The notes under the pieces were generated by a model. That model did no database searches and was not told where the DNA came from. It saw only the letters and a program-made list of their open reading frames with translations. A DNA stretch of 64,000 bases from Streptomyces silvae (GTDB lineage Bacteria; Actinomycetota; Actinomycetes; Streptomycetales; Streptomycetaceae). This document shows, piece after piece, positions 31,141 to 40,613 of this stretch. Positions within the stretch are counted from its first letter, which is position 1. Each line of letters begins with the position of its first letter. The translations under genes and the position numbers were made by a program. The DNA is taken from contig NZ_JAERUC010000153.1 in NCBI RefSeq assembly GCF_016745505.1, positions 32,915-96,914 on the forward strand, given 5' to 3'.

Positions 31141-34100
31141 TCACCCCGCCGCGTACAGCCGGAAGCGGTGGGCCAGGGCGGCCGCCTCGCCCCGGCTGGA
31201 GACGCTCAGCTTGGCGAGGATGTTGGAGACGTGCACGCTGGCGGTCTTCGGCGAGATGTACAGCTCCTCCGCGATCCGGCGGTTGGTGTATCCCGCCGCG
31301 ACCAGCCGGTGCACCTCCTGTTCCCGCGAGGTCAGCCCGAACGACTCGATCGCGTCCACCGCCGGCGCGGGCGCGGACGCTTCCTCCTCGGCCGGGGCGC
31401 CCGGTCCGGTGAGCGCGATACGGGCCCGTCCGGCCAGCAGCTCGACGCTCTCCGCGAGCGGGCGCGCTCCGAGCCGTACGGCCACGGTGTGGGCCTCGCG
31501 CAGGAGCGCCGCGGCCGGTGTCCGGTCGCCGGACGCGGTGAGGACCGCCTCCGCCCAGTGGTGGCGGATCTGGGCCAGCTCGTAGGGGCGCTGGAGCGGG
31601 GCGAAGGCGGTGGCGGCACGGCACCAGTGGTCCGGGGTGTCGGCCCCTTCCGCCCGGGCCAGCTCCGCCTCGATCAGCAGGCCGTACGCCGCCCAGACGG
31701 GCACCAGCATCGGCAGCCGCTTGAGGTGGCCCCGGATCCGCTCCAGGACCGCCGGCCGCCCGGCGTCCGTGGCGGGCAGCCCGCGCGCGTCGGCCTCGAT
31801 CGCGGCGGCGGCGTGGAGCAGCGGCAGGGAGTAGCGCTGGGTCCCGGGCGGCAGGCCCACCTCGGACTGCGCCTCGAACGCGGCCCGCGCCTCGGGGAGC
31901 CGGCCCTGGTGGGCCGCGAGGACCATGGCGTGCCGGACCGGGCAGATCAGGTGCTGGGGCTGCGGGTCGTGGCCGAGGTGGCGGCGGTTCAGGGCCAGTT
32001 GCGCCTCGGCCTCCTCGAAGTCGCCGATGGCCAGGGCGAGATCGGTGCGGCGGGCGGCGACCAGGGCGTTCGACTTGCGGGACCGGGCCAGCGGGGCCGC
32101 CGCCTCCGCCGCCGCCCTGCTCTCCTCCCAGTACCCCAGCGAGAAGTACGACTGCGCCTGGTTGGCCCGTGTCCAGGCCTCGGACTCGGGCACCCCGTGG
32201 TCGTGGCAGATCCGGATGCCGTGGTCGGCGGCCGACACCGCCTCCAGGGAGCGGCCGCAGGACTCCAGCGAGGAGGGCAGGTTGACGGCGGCGCGGCTCA
32301 TCACGCCCACCAGGTGCAGCTCCTCGGAGCGGTCGCGGACGGCGTACATCTCGGCGACGCCCTCCTCGACGTCCCCGGCGTCGATCGTGAGCCAGCCGCG
32401 GGTGAGCCTGGCGTGCAGCTCGATGGACTCCTCGCCGACGAGCCGGGCGTACTCCACGGCCCGGTCGGCGGCGACCAGCGTCTCGGGCCCCGGTCTGTGC
32501 AGGGCGCCCCAGCTGGCGACGGACGCCAGGACGTCGGCGTGGACGGCGGAGGGCCGCAGGCCGCGCACCAGCTCCTCGGCGGTGGCCAGTTCCTGCCGGC
32601 CGTCGCTCCGGGAGAGGCTCTGCGTCAGCAGGGAGCGCTGCACCCAGAACCACGCCGCCCGCAGCGGGTCCGTGTCCCGGTCGAGGATGCGCAGGGCCTT
32701 CTTCGCGATGGCCAGGGCCCGTTCGCGGTCGCCGCCGAAGCGGGCGGCGACGGTGGCCTCGGCCATCAGGTCGAGGTAGCGCAGCGGGTCCGCGGGCTCG
32801 CAGCCGCACCCCGGGTAGGCCTCGGCGTGGTCGAGCGGCCGCAGGGTGGCGCGCACCGCGTCGGGGACGTCGTCCCAGAGTTCCATGGCCCGCTCCAGCA
32901 GCCGCAGTTGCTCGCTGTAGGCGTAGCGGCGCCGGGCCGCCACCGCCGCCTGGAGCACGGCGGGGAGCGCCTTGACCGCGTCGTGCGCGGCGTACCAGTA
33001 GCTGGCGAGGCGCGCGGCGCGCTCGTCGGCCCGTGCGAGGGACGGGTCGGCCTCCAGGGCTTCGGCGTAACGGCGGTTGAGGCGTGTGCGTTCGCCGGGC
33101 AGCAGGTCGTCGCTGACGGCCTCGCGGACCAGGGAGTGCCGGAAGCGGTAGCCGTCGGTGTCCGGGGCGGGCAGCAGCAGGTTGGCGCCGACCGCCGCCC
33201 TCAGCGCCTCGTCGAGGTCGTCCTCGGAGAGGCCGGCGACGGCGGCGAGGAGCGGGTGCTCGACGGTGGAGCCGCCCTCGGCGATGATCCGGGCGATCCG
33301 CTGGGCGTTCTCGGGCAGTGCCTCGACGCGGACCAGGAGGAGGTCGCGGAGGGAGTCGGAGAGGCCTGAGCTGTCGCCGCAGCACTCCACGCTGCGGGCG
33401 AGCTCCTCGACGAAGAAGGCGTTGCCGTCGGAGCGTTCGAAGATGTCGTCGACCAGGGCGGCGTCGGGGACCATCGCGAGGATCCCGGTGAGCTGCCGGC
33501 CGACCTCGGCGCGGCTGAAGCGGTCGAGCTCGATCCGGCGGACCGTGCGGAGCCGGTCCAGCTCGGCGAGGAGCGGGCGCAGGGGGTGGCGACGGTGGAC
33601 GTCGTCGGCGCGGTAGGTGCCGATGACGACGAGGCGGCCGGTGCGCAGGGTGCGGAAGAGGTAGGCGAGCAGATGGCGGGTGGAGGCGTCCGCCCAGTGC
33701 AGGTCCTCCAGGACGAGGACGACCGTACGGGCGGCGGAGACGCGCTCCAGCAGCCGGGCGGCGAGCTCGAAGAGCCGGGCGGTGCCCTGCTCGTCGTCCG
33801 GGGCCCGGTCGGCCTCGCCCAGCTCGGGGAGGAGCCGGGCGAGCTCGCCCTCCTGTCCTGCCAGCGCCTCGGTCAGTTCCTCCGGCAGCGCACGGCGCAG
33901 GGCGCGGAGCGCCGCCGCGAACGGGGCGTAGGGCAGGCCGTCGGCCCCGATCTCCACGCATCCGCCGACGGCGACCACGGCGTCCCGGCGGCAGGCGGCC
34001 TTGACGAACTCCTCGACCAGCCGGGTCTTGCCCACGCCCGCCTCGCCGCCGACGAGCAGGGCCTGCGGCTCTCCGCCGGCGGCGCGGGCGAGCGTGTCGG

Positions 34101-34221
34101 TGAGCGCGGCGAGTTCACCGGCTCGGCCGACGAAGAGGGGGCTGACGGTGTTGGTCTCCACGTCGCCGAGCATCGCATACGCGTACGACACCCCGTCGGT
34201 GGATTTCCGCGCGTGGCCCAT
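31141..34221 (-). CDS. Large ATP-binding LuxR (LAL) regulator
   Basis: 1026 residues from ATG 34221. An N-terminal AAA/NB-ARC-like ATPase holds Walker A VGGEAGVGKTRL (about residue 60) and Walker B VVLVLEDLHWAD. A long helical TPR-like middle follows, and then a C-terminal LuxR helix-turn-helix (LTSREQEVHRLVAAGYTNRRI, SVHVSNILAKL). LAL proteins (MalT type) are ATP-dependent activators of sugar, antibiotic or development genes. The target here is unknown. The start lies 2 nt after the stop of a 53-residue ORF, so the two are translationally coupled; no ribosome site of its own is visible. Confidence 0.9.
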   Translation of the reverse strand: MGHARKSTDGVSYAYAMLGDVETNTVSPLFVGRAGELAALTDTLARAAGGEPQALLVGGEAGVGKTRLVEEFVKAACRRDAVVAVGGCVEIGADGLPYAPFAAALRALRRALPEELTEALAGQEGELARLLPELGEADRAPDDEQGTARLFELAARLLERVSAARTVVLVLEDLHWADASTRHLLAYLFRTLRTGRLVVIGTYRADDVHRRHPLRPLLAELDRLRTVRRIELDRFSRAEVGRQLTGILAMVPDAALVDDIFERSDGNAFFVEELARSVECCGDSSGLSDSLRDLLLVRVEALPENAQRIARIIAEGGSTVEHPLLAAVAGLSEDDLDEALRAAVGANLLLPAPDTDGYRFRHSLVREAVSDDLLPGERTRLNRRYAEALEADPSLARADERAARLASYWYAAHDAVKALPAVLQAAVAARRRYAYSEQLRLLERAMELWDDVPDAVRATLRPLDHAEAYPGCGCEPADPLRYLDLMAEATVAARFGGDRERALAIAKKALRILDRDTDPLRAAWFWVQRSLLTQSLSRSDGRQELATAEELVRGLRPSAVHADVLASVASWGALHRPGPETLVAADRAVEYARLVGEESIELHARLTRGWLTIDAGDVEEGVAEMYAVRDRSEELHLVGVMSRAAVNLPSSLESCGRSLEAVSAADHGIRICHDHGVPESEAWTRANQAQSYFSLGYWEESRAAAEAAAPLARSRKSNALVAARRTDLALAIGDFEEAEAQLALNRRHLGHDPQPQHLICPVRHAMVLAAHQGRLPEARAAFEAQSEVGLPPGTQRYSLPLLHAAAAIEADARGLPATDAGRPAVLERIRGHLKRLPMLVPVWAAYGLLIEAELARAEGADTPDHWCRAATAFAPLQRPYELAQIRHHWAEAVLTASGDRTPAAALLREAHTVAVRLGARPLAESVELLAGRARIALTGPGAPAEEEASAPAPAVDAIESFGLTSREQEVHRLVAAGYTNRRIAEELYISPKTASVHVSNILAKLSVSSRGEAAALAHRFRLYAAG

Positions 34222-34223
34222 CG

Positions 34224-34385
34224 CTACGCGGCGCGGGTGAACCAGCTCCGGTTCTTCTCCACCTTCCCCTCGGTGTCGTCCCGTCCTGCGCGGCGGGCGA
34301 GCACCGCCCGGCGGACGGTGCGCTGCTGGTCGGCCCTGCGGATCAGCTCGGCGACGGCGAGCTGGTGGAGTTCGTACTCGTACAT
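34224..34385 (-). CDS. Small protein of 53 residues coupled to the LAL regulator
   Basis: The protein begins MYEYELHQLAVAELIRRADQ; the rest is an Arg-rich helix (about half charged) ending KVEKNRSWFTRAA. GGGAG lies 6 nt before the ATG at 34385. The TAG stop is two bases before the LAL start, which implies that its translation opens the regulator's start. Short MYEYELHQ-type proteins recur in Streptomyces, as I recall. No function can be assigned. Confidence 0.75.
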   Translation of the reverse strand: MYEYELHQLAVAELIRRADQQRTVRRAVLARRAGRDDTEGKVEKNRSWFTRAA

Positions 34386-34411
34386 GGTCATCTCCCTGGT
34401 GGGATACGGAA

Positions 34412-34444
34412 AGTGGGGGCACGGCTTCTTGCCGTGCCCCCACT
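34412..34444 (-). terminator. Perfect 14-bp hairpin in the leader of the 53-aa ORF/LAL operon
   Basis: AGTGGGGGCACGGC and its complement flank a 5-nt loop, followed on the minus strand by TTTCC. It is only 26 nt from the small ORF's start, leaving no room for a promoter in between. Transcripts for the LAL operon must therefore pass through it: it is either a read-through terminator or an attenuator. Confidence 0.6.
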
Positions 34445-34530
34445 CTCGTACGCCAGGGGGTGCCGCCACATCGGGCGAGTGCCGCATCTCTGCGGGTGGG
34501 GGGCCTTAGGCCCGGGTGACGGATGCCTTA

Positions 34531-34559
34531 GGGCGTGTTCCGGACGTCCCGACACGCCC
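34531..34559 (-). terminator. Terminator after the membrane protein gene
   Basis: GGGCGTGT pairs with ACACGCCC (8 bp), with an almost palindromic interior (GGACGTCC). It lies 11 nt downstream of the stop at 34571. Confidence 0.65.
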
Positions 34560-34570
34560 CCGGGCAGGCC

Positions 34571-35224
34571 TCAGCCGGCCGCGGAGGGCAGGGCGACGAA
34601 GAGGTCGAAGTACATGCCGACCGAGATCAGCAGGCCCAGGACCCCGAGCGCGATGCCCGCCACGGCGACGGAACGGACCCAGCCGGCCTGCGGGTGGAGC
34701 GAGGGGGTGCCGAAGGAGGGACGGACCAGGACGAAGACGCCGACGAGCAGTGCGAGCAGCGCGAAGATCCCGTTGACGAGGGCGGTGCTGTGCCACGCGT
34801 CGCCGTAGATCTCCGAGATCTGCTGGGCGGCGCTGCCGCCGCCGGAGGTCTTGATCTGGCCCATCAGGGTCTCGCGTTCGGCGGCGACGCGGCCGGTCCA
34901 GGCTCCCGAGAGGGAGATCACGCCGAGCCCGGCGGCGACGACCGCTGCGGCTCCCGTACCGACCCCGGACGCCGCGGCCGCCTCGGCCTCGTCGTAGGGG
35001 TCGGGCTCCAGGTCGGCCTCCAGGCCGTCCTCCGCCGCCGCGTCCGTCGCGGCCACGTCCATGGCGGTCACGTCCGACGGGGTCACGCCCGGTGCGACGC
35101 CGGCCGGGACGGCGTCTTCCGCCGGGCCGGCCTTCTTCGTCACGTCCGGTGCGGTGGCGGTCCCGTCGGCCGCCTTCTTCTCCTCGGTGTCGTCAGTGGT
35201 CGGAGTGGTGGGGGAGGTGTTCAT
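34571..35224 (-). CDS. Membrane protein with acidic N-terminal tail, unknown
   Basis: 217 residues from ATG 35224. The first ~95 residues are low-complexity, rich in Thr, Ala, Asp and Glu, and probably cytoplasmic. Three hydrophobic segments follow: about 98-115 (TGAAAVVAAGLGVISL), about 155-175 (ALVNGIFALLALLVGVFVLV) and about 192-211 (VAVAGIALGVLGLLISVGMY). There is no enzymatic motif and I do not recognise the family. The ATG is preceded at 7 nt by TAGCGT, a leaderless-type -10. Confidence 0.7.
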   Translation of the reverse strand: MNTSPTTPTTDDTEEKKAADGTATAPDVTKKAGPAEDAVPAGVAPGVTPSDVTAMDVAATDAAAEDGLEADLEPDPYDEAEAAAASGVGTGAAAVVAAGLGVISLSGAWTGRVAAERETLMGQIKTSGGGSAAQQISEIYGDAWHSTALVNGIFALLALLVGVFVLVRPSFGTPSLHPQAGWVRSVAVAGIALGVLGLLISVGMYFDLFVALPSAAG

Positions 35225-35231
35225 GTGCCGC

Positions 35232-35237
35232 ACGCTA
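35232..35237 (-). promoter_or_regulatory. Leaderless -10 of the membrane protein gene
   Basis: TAGCGT on the minus strand, 7 nt before ATG 35224. An AAGGAGG further upstream (about 20 nt from the ATG) is too far away to serve as its ribosome site. Confidence 0.4.
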
Positions 35238-35274
35238 GGGGCCCCGTATGAGAACCTCCTTAACACCGGCCCCC

Positions 35275-35829
35275 TCAGCCCTGCCGCTTACGCCATTCGG
35301 GCGCCAGGACGGCCCAGATCTCCTCGTCGTGACGCTTGCCGCGGTACGGATAGGCCTCCCGCAGGACGCCCTCGCGGGTCATCCCGAGGCGTTCGGCCAC
35401 CGCGACGCTGCGCTTGTTCGCGGAGGAGGCGAGCCACTCCACGCGGTGCATGCCGCGTACGCCGAAGGCCCAGTCGATCAGCTTCCGTGAGGCGCGGGTC
35501 ACCAGGCCCCGGCCCTCGGCGGCGGCCTCCAGCCAGCAGCCGATCTCGCAGTTGCCCGTGTCCGCCTCGAATATCCGGAACAGGACTCCGCCGACGAGCG
35601 TGCCGTCGAGCCAGATGCCGTAGAGCCGGCCGGTGTCGGCGGCCTGCTTGTCCGCGTACCGCTGGAGCAGGGCGCGTGCGGAGGTGAGGTCCGTGGCCGC
35701 CGCGGCGAACGGGATCCAGGGGTCGACCAGGGCGCGCGCCCGGTCCATGTGCGCCAGGAACTCCGCCGCCTGCCAGGGCTCGATCGGCCGGAGCTCCGCC
35801 CCGTCGTCGCCCAGTGACACCGTGAACAC
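35275..35829 (-). CDS. GNAT N-acetyltransferase (RimJ/RimL type)
   Basis: 184 residues. The fold's acetyl-CoA part is recognisable: CEIGCWLEAAAEGRGLVTRA (Q/RxxGxG/A variant) and HRVEWLASSANKRSVAVAERLGM. The RimJ/SpeG-like subgroup often acylates protein N-termini or small amines. GTG start with GGAG 7 nt upstream. It follows the MMPL transporter gene by 27 nt on the same strand and may be co-transcribed. Confidence 0.88.
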   Translation of the reverse strand: MFTVSLGDDGAELRPIEPWQAAEFLAHMDRARALVDPWIPFAAAATDLTSARALLQRYADKQAADTGRLYGIWLDGTLVGGVLFRIFEADTGNCEIGCWLEAAAEGRGLVTRASRKLIDWAFGVRGMHRVEWLASSANKRSVAVAERLGMTREGVLREAYPYRGKRHDEEIWAVLAPEWRKRQG

Positions 35830-35856
35830 AGTGAATCTCCTCGGTCTCGTGCTGTC

Positions 35857-38109
35857 TCAGTGAACGCGCTGAGGGGCCACCGGGGCCTCGTCGCCCGTGC
35901 GCTCCCCCGGGATTTTCGCACGGGGTGCCCCGCGGTCCCCGGGGATTTCCGCACCGGGTGCCGCGCTGTCCGGCGGCTCGATGCTCAGGCGCGGGAGGAG
36001 CCGGTCCAGCCGGGCGGGCAGCCACCAGTTCGCGCCTCCGAGCAGGTGCATCAGTGCGGGCACCAGCAGGGTGCGCAGGACGAAGGCGTCGAGTGCGACG
36101 GCGGCGGCGAGCGCGATGCCGAACATCGCGATGACGCGGTCGCCGCTGAGGACGAAGGCGAGGAAGACCGAGATCATGATCACCGCGGCCGAGTTGATCA
36201 CCCGGCCGGTCTCGGCCAGGCCGACGCGGACGGACCGCCGGTTGTCACCGGTCTCCAGCCACTCCTCGTACATCCGGCCGACCAGGAAGACCTGGTAGTC
36301 CATGGACAGCCCGAAGAGCACCGAGACCATGATCACCGGGAGGAAGGGTTCGACGGGGCCCGCGCTGCCGAGCCCCAGCAGCTCGCTCCCCCACCCCCAC
36401 TGGAAGACCGCGACGACGACGCCGAAGGAGGCGGCGACCGCGGCGACGTTCATCACGGCGGCCTTGAGGGGGACGGCGAGGGAGCGGAACGCCAGCAGCA
36501 GGAGCAGACAGCCGAGCCCTATGACCACCCCGACGAAGAGCGGCAGCTTGCCGACGATGATCCCGGCGAAGTCGTCGTAGCCGGCCGTCACCCCGCCCAC
36601 GTACGTCCGCAGCGAGGTGGTCTCCTCCACGGGCGGCAGCACGTCGTGGCGCAGGCGGTCGACGAGCTCGCTGGTCCGCTGCGACTGCGGTGCGGTCATG
36701 GGGACGACGGTGACGAACGCGGTGTCGCCGCTGCCGTTGTACGTCACCGGGCTCACCGAGGCGACGCCGTCGGTGGCCCGCAGCACGGCGGGCAGGCCGT
36801 CCAGGGCGAGCCGGTCGTCGGCCCCGTCGAGGTGCGCGGCCACCGTCAGCGGCCCGTTGACGCCGGGGCCGAAGCCGTCGGCCAGCAGGTCGTACGCCTG
36901 GCGGGTGGTGGCCGTGGCGGGGCCGTTGCCCTGGTCGGAGGTACCCAGGTGCAGGGAGAGGGTGGGGATCGCGAGCACCGCCATGACGGCGGCGGCGAGG
37001 GCTCCCAGCAGCCGGGGGCGCCGCTCGACGAAGGCGGACCAGCGGGCGGCGAACCCCGTGGCCCGTTCGTCCCGCGGACCGTGCGCGGCGAGCCGGGCGC
37101 GCTCACGCCGGCTCAGGGCCCGGGGTCCGATGAAGGAGAGCAGCGCGGGCAGCAGGGTGACGGAGGCGGCGACGGTCAGCACCACGGTGAGGGAGGCGGC
37201 GATCGCCACGCCGTCGAGGAAGCCCAGCCGCAGGACCAGCATGCCCAGCAGGGCGACGCAGACGGTGGCTCCCGCGAAGACGACGGCGCGTCCCGTCGTG
37301 GCGACGGCGTTCCGCGCGGCCTCGTGCACGGACAGGCCGCGCCGCAGGCCCCGCCGGTGCCGGGTGACGATGAAGAGGGCGTAGTCGATGCCGACGCCGA
37401 GCCCGATGAGCATGCCCAGCATCGGCGCGAAGTCGGCGACGGTCATGACGTGGCCGAGCAGCGCGATGCCCGCGTACGCCGTGCCGACGGAGACGAGGGC
37501 GGTGGCGATGGGCAGCAGACTCGCGGCGAGCGAGCCGAAGGCGAGGAAGAGGACGACCGCGGCGACGGCCACCCCGACGGCCTCGCTCAGATGGAGGGCG
37601 GGGGCCTCGGTCAGCGCGGCGGCGGCGCCGCCGACCTCCACCTGGAGTCCTTCGCCCCCGGCCTCCCGCGCGGTGTCGACGACGGCCCGTGCCTGTTCCG
37701 GCGGGATCTCGCCGGCGCGGTGGTCGAAGGTGACCGTGGCGTAGGCGGTGTGCCCGTCCGCGCTGATCCGCTCCTGGGCCGCCGGTCCGTAGGGCCCGCT
37801 GACGTCCCCGACGCCCGGCAGTGCGCGGATCGCGTCCAGCGTCCCGGTCATCGTCCGCTCGACGGCGGGGTCACGGACGGTGGAGCCGGAGGTGTGCCAG
37901 ACGACGTCGCCGGTCTCGCCGCCGAGGTCGTCGAACCCCGCTTGCAGGAGCTCACCCGCACGCCCGGACTCGGTGCCGGGCGCCTCGTAGTCCTCGGAGT
38001 ACGCGGACCCCGCGAACCCGGCGGCGGTGGCGGTGCCCCCGAGGGCGATCAGCCAGAGGAGGACGGTGGCGAGGCGGTGCGTGAGACACCAGCGTGCGAG
38101 GGCGGCCAA
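35857..38109 (-). CDS. MMPL-family membrane transporter
   Basis: 750 residues from TTG 38109 (AGGAG 8 nt upstream; the frame continues 18 codons further without homology). Two repeats of the RND/MMPL fold each have one membrane helix, a large extracellular loop and five further helices. The proton-relay aspartates are in GLGVGIDYALFIVTR and FGLSMDYQVFLVGR. MMPL proteins export lipids, siderophores or toxic compounds; which one is not evident. The C-terminal tail is Pro/Gly/Glu-rich and contains a short repeat (AEIPGDRGAP, AKIPGERTG). Confidence 0.92.
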   Translation of the reverse strand: MAALARWCLTHRLATVLLWLIALGGTATAAGFAGSAYSEDYEAPGTESGRAGELLQAGFDDLGGETGDVVWHTSGSTVRDPAVERTMTGTLDAIRALPGVGDVSGPYGPAAQERISADGHTAYATVTFDHRAGEIPPEQARAVVDTAREAGGEGLQVEVGGAAAALTEAPALHLSEAVGVAVAAVVLFLAFGSLAASLLPIATALVSVGTAYAGIALLGHVMTVADFAPMLGMLIGLGVGIDYALFIVTRHRRGLRRGLSVHEAARNAVATTGRAVVFAGATVCVALLGMLVLRLGFLDGVAIAASLTVVLTVAASVTLLPALLSFIGPRALSRRERARLAAHGPRDERATGFAARWSAFVERRPRLLGALAAAVMAVLAIPTLSLHLGTSDQGNGPATATTRQAYDLLADGFGPGVNGPLTVAAHLDGADDRLALDGLPAVLRATDGVASVSPVTYNGSGDTAFVTVVPMTAPQSQRTSELVDRLRHDVLPPVEETTSLRTYVGGVTAGYDDFAGIIVGKLPLFVGVVIGLGCLLLLLAFRSLAVPLKAAVMNVAAVAASFGVVVAVFQWGWGSELLGLGSAGPVEPFLPVIMVSVLFGLSMDYQVFLVGRMYEEWLETGDNRRSVRVGLAETGRVINSAAVIMISVFLAFVLSGDRVIAMFGIALAAAVALDAFVLRTLLVPALMHLLGGANWWLPARLDRLLPRLSIEPPDSAAPGAEIPGDRGAPRAKIPGERTGDEAPVAPQRVH

Positions 38110-38314
38110 CGGAGGTGCTCCTGGGGTTCGTGGACCGTAGCGGGATATGACGGGACATCCCACGACGTCGCATGACCTGAGAGCCTCACTCTGTCAGCCA
38201 TTCCTGACCATTTGCCGCTTTCGTGGCCATGGTCACACGGCTCCGCCTCGCCTCCTTTCGCCGTACGGCCGCCGCCCGGTCCGCCGGCGTCCGCCTCCGG
38301 CCGCCCGATTCACC
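38110..38314. other. Gap between MMPL and phospholipase C genes
   Basis: This is 205 bp with no coding signal. An imperfect inverted repeat (CTGAGAG ... CTCTGTCAG, about 38178-38198) may belong to the MMPL promoter; no clear terminator for the phospholipase gene was found. Confidence 0.4.
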
Positions 38315-40426
38315 TCAGCCGGAGACGCTCGCCCGGCCGTTCTCGATGTGGCCCATCAGCCGGCGCCGGAAGGAGCCCGTCTCGTCGGCCGTCACCTCCA
38401 GGTCGTACCAGCCGTGGGCGTCGGCAGCCGAGTGCACGACCGTACGGCTGCGGCCCGGCTTGACCTTGACCGTGCGCGTCCAGGTCCGCAGGTCGTCCTC
38501 GTCGACGTATCCGAGGGGCCGCACGGTGTAGGTCAGGGTCCGCCTGCCGGTGTTGCGCAGCGTGAGGTGCAGATCCCGCTCGTGGGCGTCGATGCGCGAG
38601 GAGACTTCTGCTCCGCCGTCGGCCGCTCCTTCGAACTCCCGCCGGAAGCCGTTGGGGCCGGTGACGGTGAAGCGGTACCCGGCGCCGGTCAGTGGCACCG
38701 TCCACCGCGCCGTGCCCCTGACGTCGCGGTGCTGCGGAGCGGGGAACTCCTGGGCGTAGGGGTAGAGCGCGAAGTGCGCCGACGAACGGCCGGTGCTGCT
38801 GAGCGCCACCCGGAGCGCCCCGTCCACGCGGGTGGCCTCCGCGTCGCACTGGTAGGGCAGGGGCCGGGCCGGCCGGGCGCCCGGCTCCTGGGCGGGCATG
38901 TGCTGGACGGCCGGCGGCACCGGCTGCCAGCGCCCCTCGAAGGGCGGGATCGCTGCGGGATGTTCCGTCGCGGGCTGCCGGCGCGCACGGCTGAAGTCGA
39001 AGGCCGAGGTGAGGTCGCCGGTGACCTGGCGCCGCCAGGCACTGATGTTGGGCTCCTCGACCCCGGTCCAGCGCTCCAGGAGGCGGATCACGGAGGTGTG
39101 GTCGAAGACCTCGGAGCAGACGTATCCGCCGACCGACCAGGGCGAGACGACGAGCAGCGGCACCCGCACCCCCAGTCCCGTGGGCCGGCCCTGCCAGTGC
39201 TCCTCGGTCACCTCAGCGGGGGCGACCGGCGGCGGGACGTGGTCGAAGAACCCGTCGTTCTCGTCGTAGTTGATGAGGACGACGGTGCGCCGCCACACGT
39301 CGGGGTGCCTGCCGAGCGCGTCCAGCACCTTGTAGACGATCGTCGCGCTGTGCACCGGCGAGGAGACGCTCGGATGCTCGGAGTCCACCGCGGACGGGAC
39401 CAGGTACGACACCTCGGGCAGCGTCCCCGCCGCCACGTCCGCGGCGAACGCGTCGGCGAGCGTGCCCGTCTCCACCCGGCGCAGCCCCCGCTCGAAGAGG
39501 CTGCGTTCGGCCGCCGTCAGGGCCGCGACACCCTCGTCGAGCAGGCCGAGCAGCCGCTGCCGCTCGGCCGCGTCGTCCGCGTCGCGCACGGTGGCGTAGA
39601 AGGACTCCATGTAGGTGTGGCCGCCGGTCCTCACCAGGGCCTTGCGGGCGACGGCCTTGAAGGTGGTGAAGAACTCGATCTGGTTGTCGGTGAAGTTCTC
39701 CCACTCCGTGTACGTCTTCCAGCTCCGCCCGGCCTTCTCCAGCCGCTCGGCGTACGTGCCCCAGTCGTATCCGGGGTGGGTGCCCTCGTCGTACGCGTCG
39801 TTGCCCACGGCCCGCTCGCCGTTCGCCTCGTCACCCGTCCGCCCGCTCCAGAGGTGGTTGCGGTTCGGGCTGGTGGAGGAGTGGATCGAGGAGTGGTAGG
39901 CGTCGCAGACGGTGAAGGTGTCGGCGAGCTCGTAGTGCAGCGGGAGGTCGCCGCGGTCGTAGTACGCCATGGTCGCGGCGGTCTTCGCGCTGACCCAGCC
40001 GTCCATCCAGCCGCCGGCCCAGGCCTTGGCGCCGCCGTCCCAGGAGTGGTCGAGGGCGCCGATGTACTGGAGGTCCTTCTTCTGCGTCTCTGCGGCCCCC
40101 CGCACGGGGAACGGCAGCACGGTGGAGCCCAGGGGCCCCGGCTGCGCGAAGACGGGCCTGCCGGAGGGCAGCTCGATCGCGTTGCGGTCCCCGAAGCCGC
40201 GCACTCCGCGCAGGGCCCCGAAGTAATGATCGAAGGAACGGTTCTCCTGCATCAGGATCACCACATGCTCGATGGCGTCCAGCCCCGCACCACCGGACCG
40301 CTCCCCCACGGGCTGCGCGGCGATCGCCGCCTGGAGCGAGGGTGGCAGGAACGATCCCGCCGCGGCGGCGCCGAGTGCGCCGCCCCCGAGCGCGAAGAGC
40401 CGCCGCCGTGACATGTCCGTGGTCAA
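38315..40426 (-). CDS. Tat-exported phospholipase C (acid phosphatase superfamily)
   Basis: 703 residues. The N-terminus has a twin-arginine signal (SRRRLFALGGGALGAAAAG). The catalytic alkaline-phosphatase-like domain starts HVVILMQENRSFDHYFGALRG and contains VVLINYDENDGFFDHVPPP and VRVPLLVVSPWSVGGYV. Two C-terminal DUF756 repeats (about 500-700) are typical of phosphocholine-specific PLCs. It should hydrolyse phospholipids outside the cell for phosphate or choline. The TTG start has AGGAGG 5 nt upstream. A GTTCATC upstream only faintly resembles a Pho-box element. Confidence 0.93.
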   Translation of the reverse strand: MTTDMSRRRLFALGGGALGAAAAGSFLPPSLQAAIAAQPVGERSGGAGLDAIEHVVILMQENRSFDHYFGALRGVRGFGDRNAIELPSGRPVFAQPGPLGSTVLPFPVRGAAETQKKDLQYIGALDHSWDGGAKAWAGGWMDGWVSAKTAATMAYYDRGDLPLHYELADTFTVCDAYHSSIHSSTSPNRNHLWSGRTGDEANGERAVGNDAYDEGTHPGYDWGTYAERLEKAGRSWKTYTEWENFTDNQIEFFTTFKAVARKALVRTGGHTYMESFYATVRDADDAAERQRLLGLLDEGVAALTAAERSLFERGLRRVETGTLADAFAADVAAGTLPEVSYLVPSAVDSEHPSVSSPVHSATIVYKVLDALGRHPDVWRRTVVLINYDENDGFFDHVPPPVAPAEVTEEHWQGRPTGLGVRVPLLVVSPWSVGGYVCSEVFDHTSVIRLLERWTGVEEPNISAWRRQVTGDLTSAFDFSRARRQPATEHPAAIPPFEGRWQPVPPAVQHMPAQEPGARPARPLPYQCDAEATRVDGALRVALSSTGRSSAHFALYPYAQEFPAPQHRDVRGTARWTVPLTGAGYRFTVTGPNGFRREFEGAADGGAEVSSRIDAHERDLHLTLRNTGRRTLTYTVRPLGYVDEDDLRTWTRTVKVKPGRSRTVVHSAADAHGWYDLEVTADETGSFRRRLMGHIENGRASVSG

Positions 40427-40555
40427 GTGAGCCTCCTGGTTACGTTCCTACGGCGGGAAACTAGCCAGGCAGGGTGGCTGCCGGAAGACCGTCGTACGGC
40501 CTGACGATGAACGTCCAACAGGCCGTCACGGAAAGTCCAAGCACGAAGCGCACCG

Positions 40556-40597
40556 AAAAAAAGGGGCGGCGCATCCGGACCACGGATGCGCCGCCCC
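40556..40597 (-). terminator. Intrinsic terminator of the gat operon
   Basis: A perfect 15-bp stem (GGGGCGGCGCATCCG and its complement, 5-nt loop) is followed on the minus strand by seven T's, beginning 16 nt beyond the gatB stop. Confidence 0.92.
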
Positions 40598-40613
40598 CGG
40601 GGGCCTGACGGGA

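Noticed and set aside
31168..40411. Long plus-strand frames opposite the LAL regulator, MMPL transporter and phospholipase C genes
   Set aside because: They have the same compositional shadow pattern; catalytic or signature motifs are on the minus strand only.
40427..40555. Pho-box-like GTTCATC upstream of phospholipase C
   Set aside because: There is only one fair match to GTTCACC and no 11-nt direct repeats, so PhoP control cannot be claimed from sequence.
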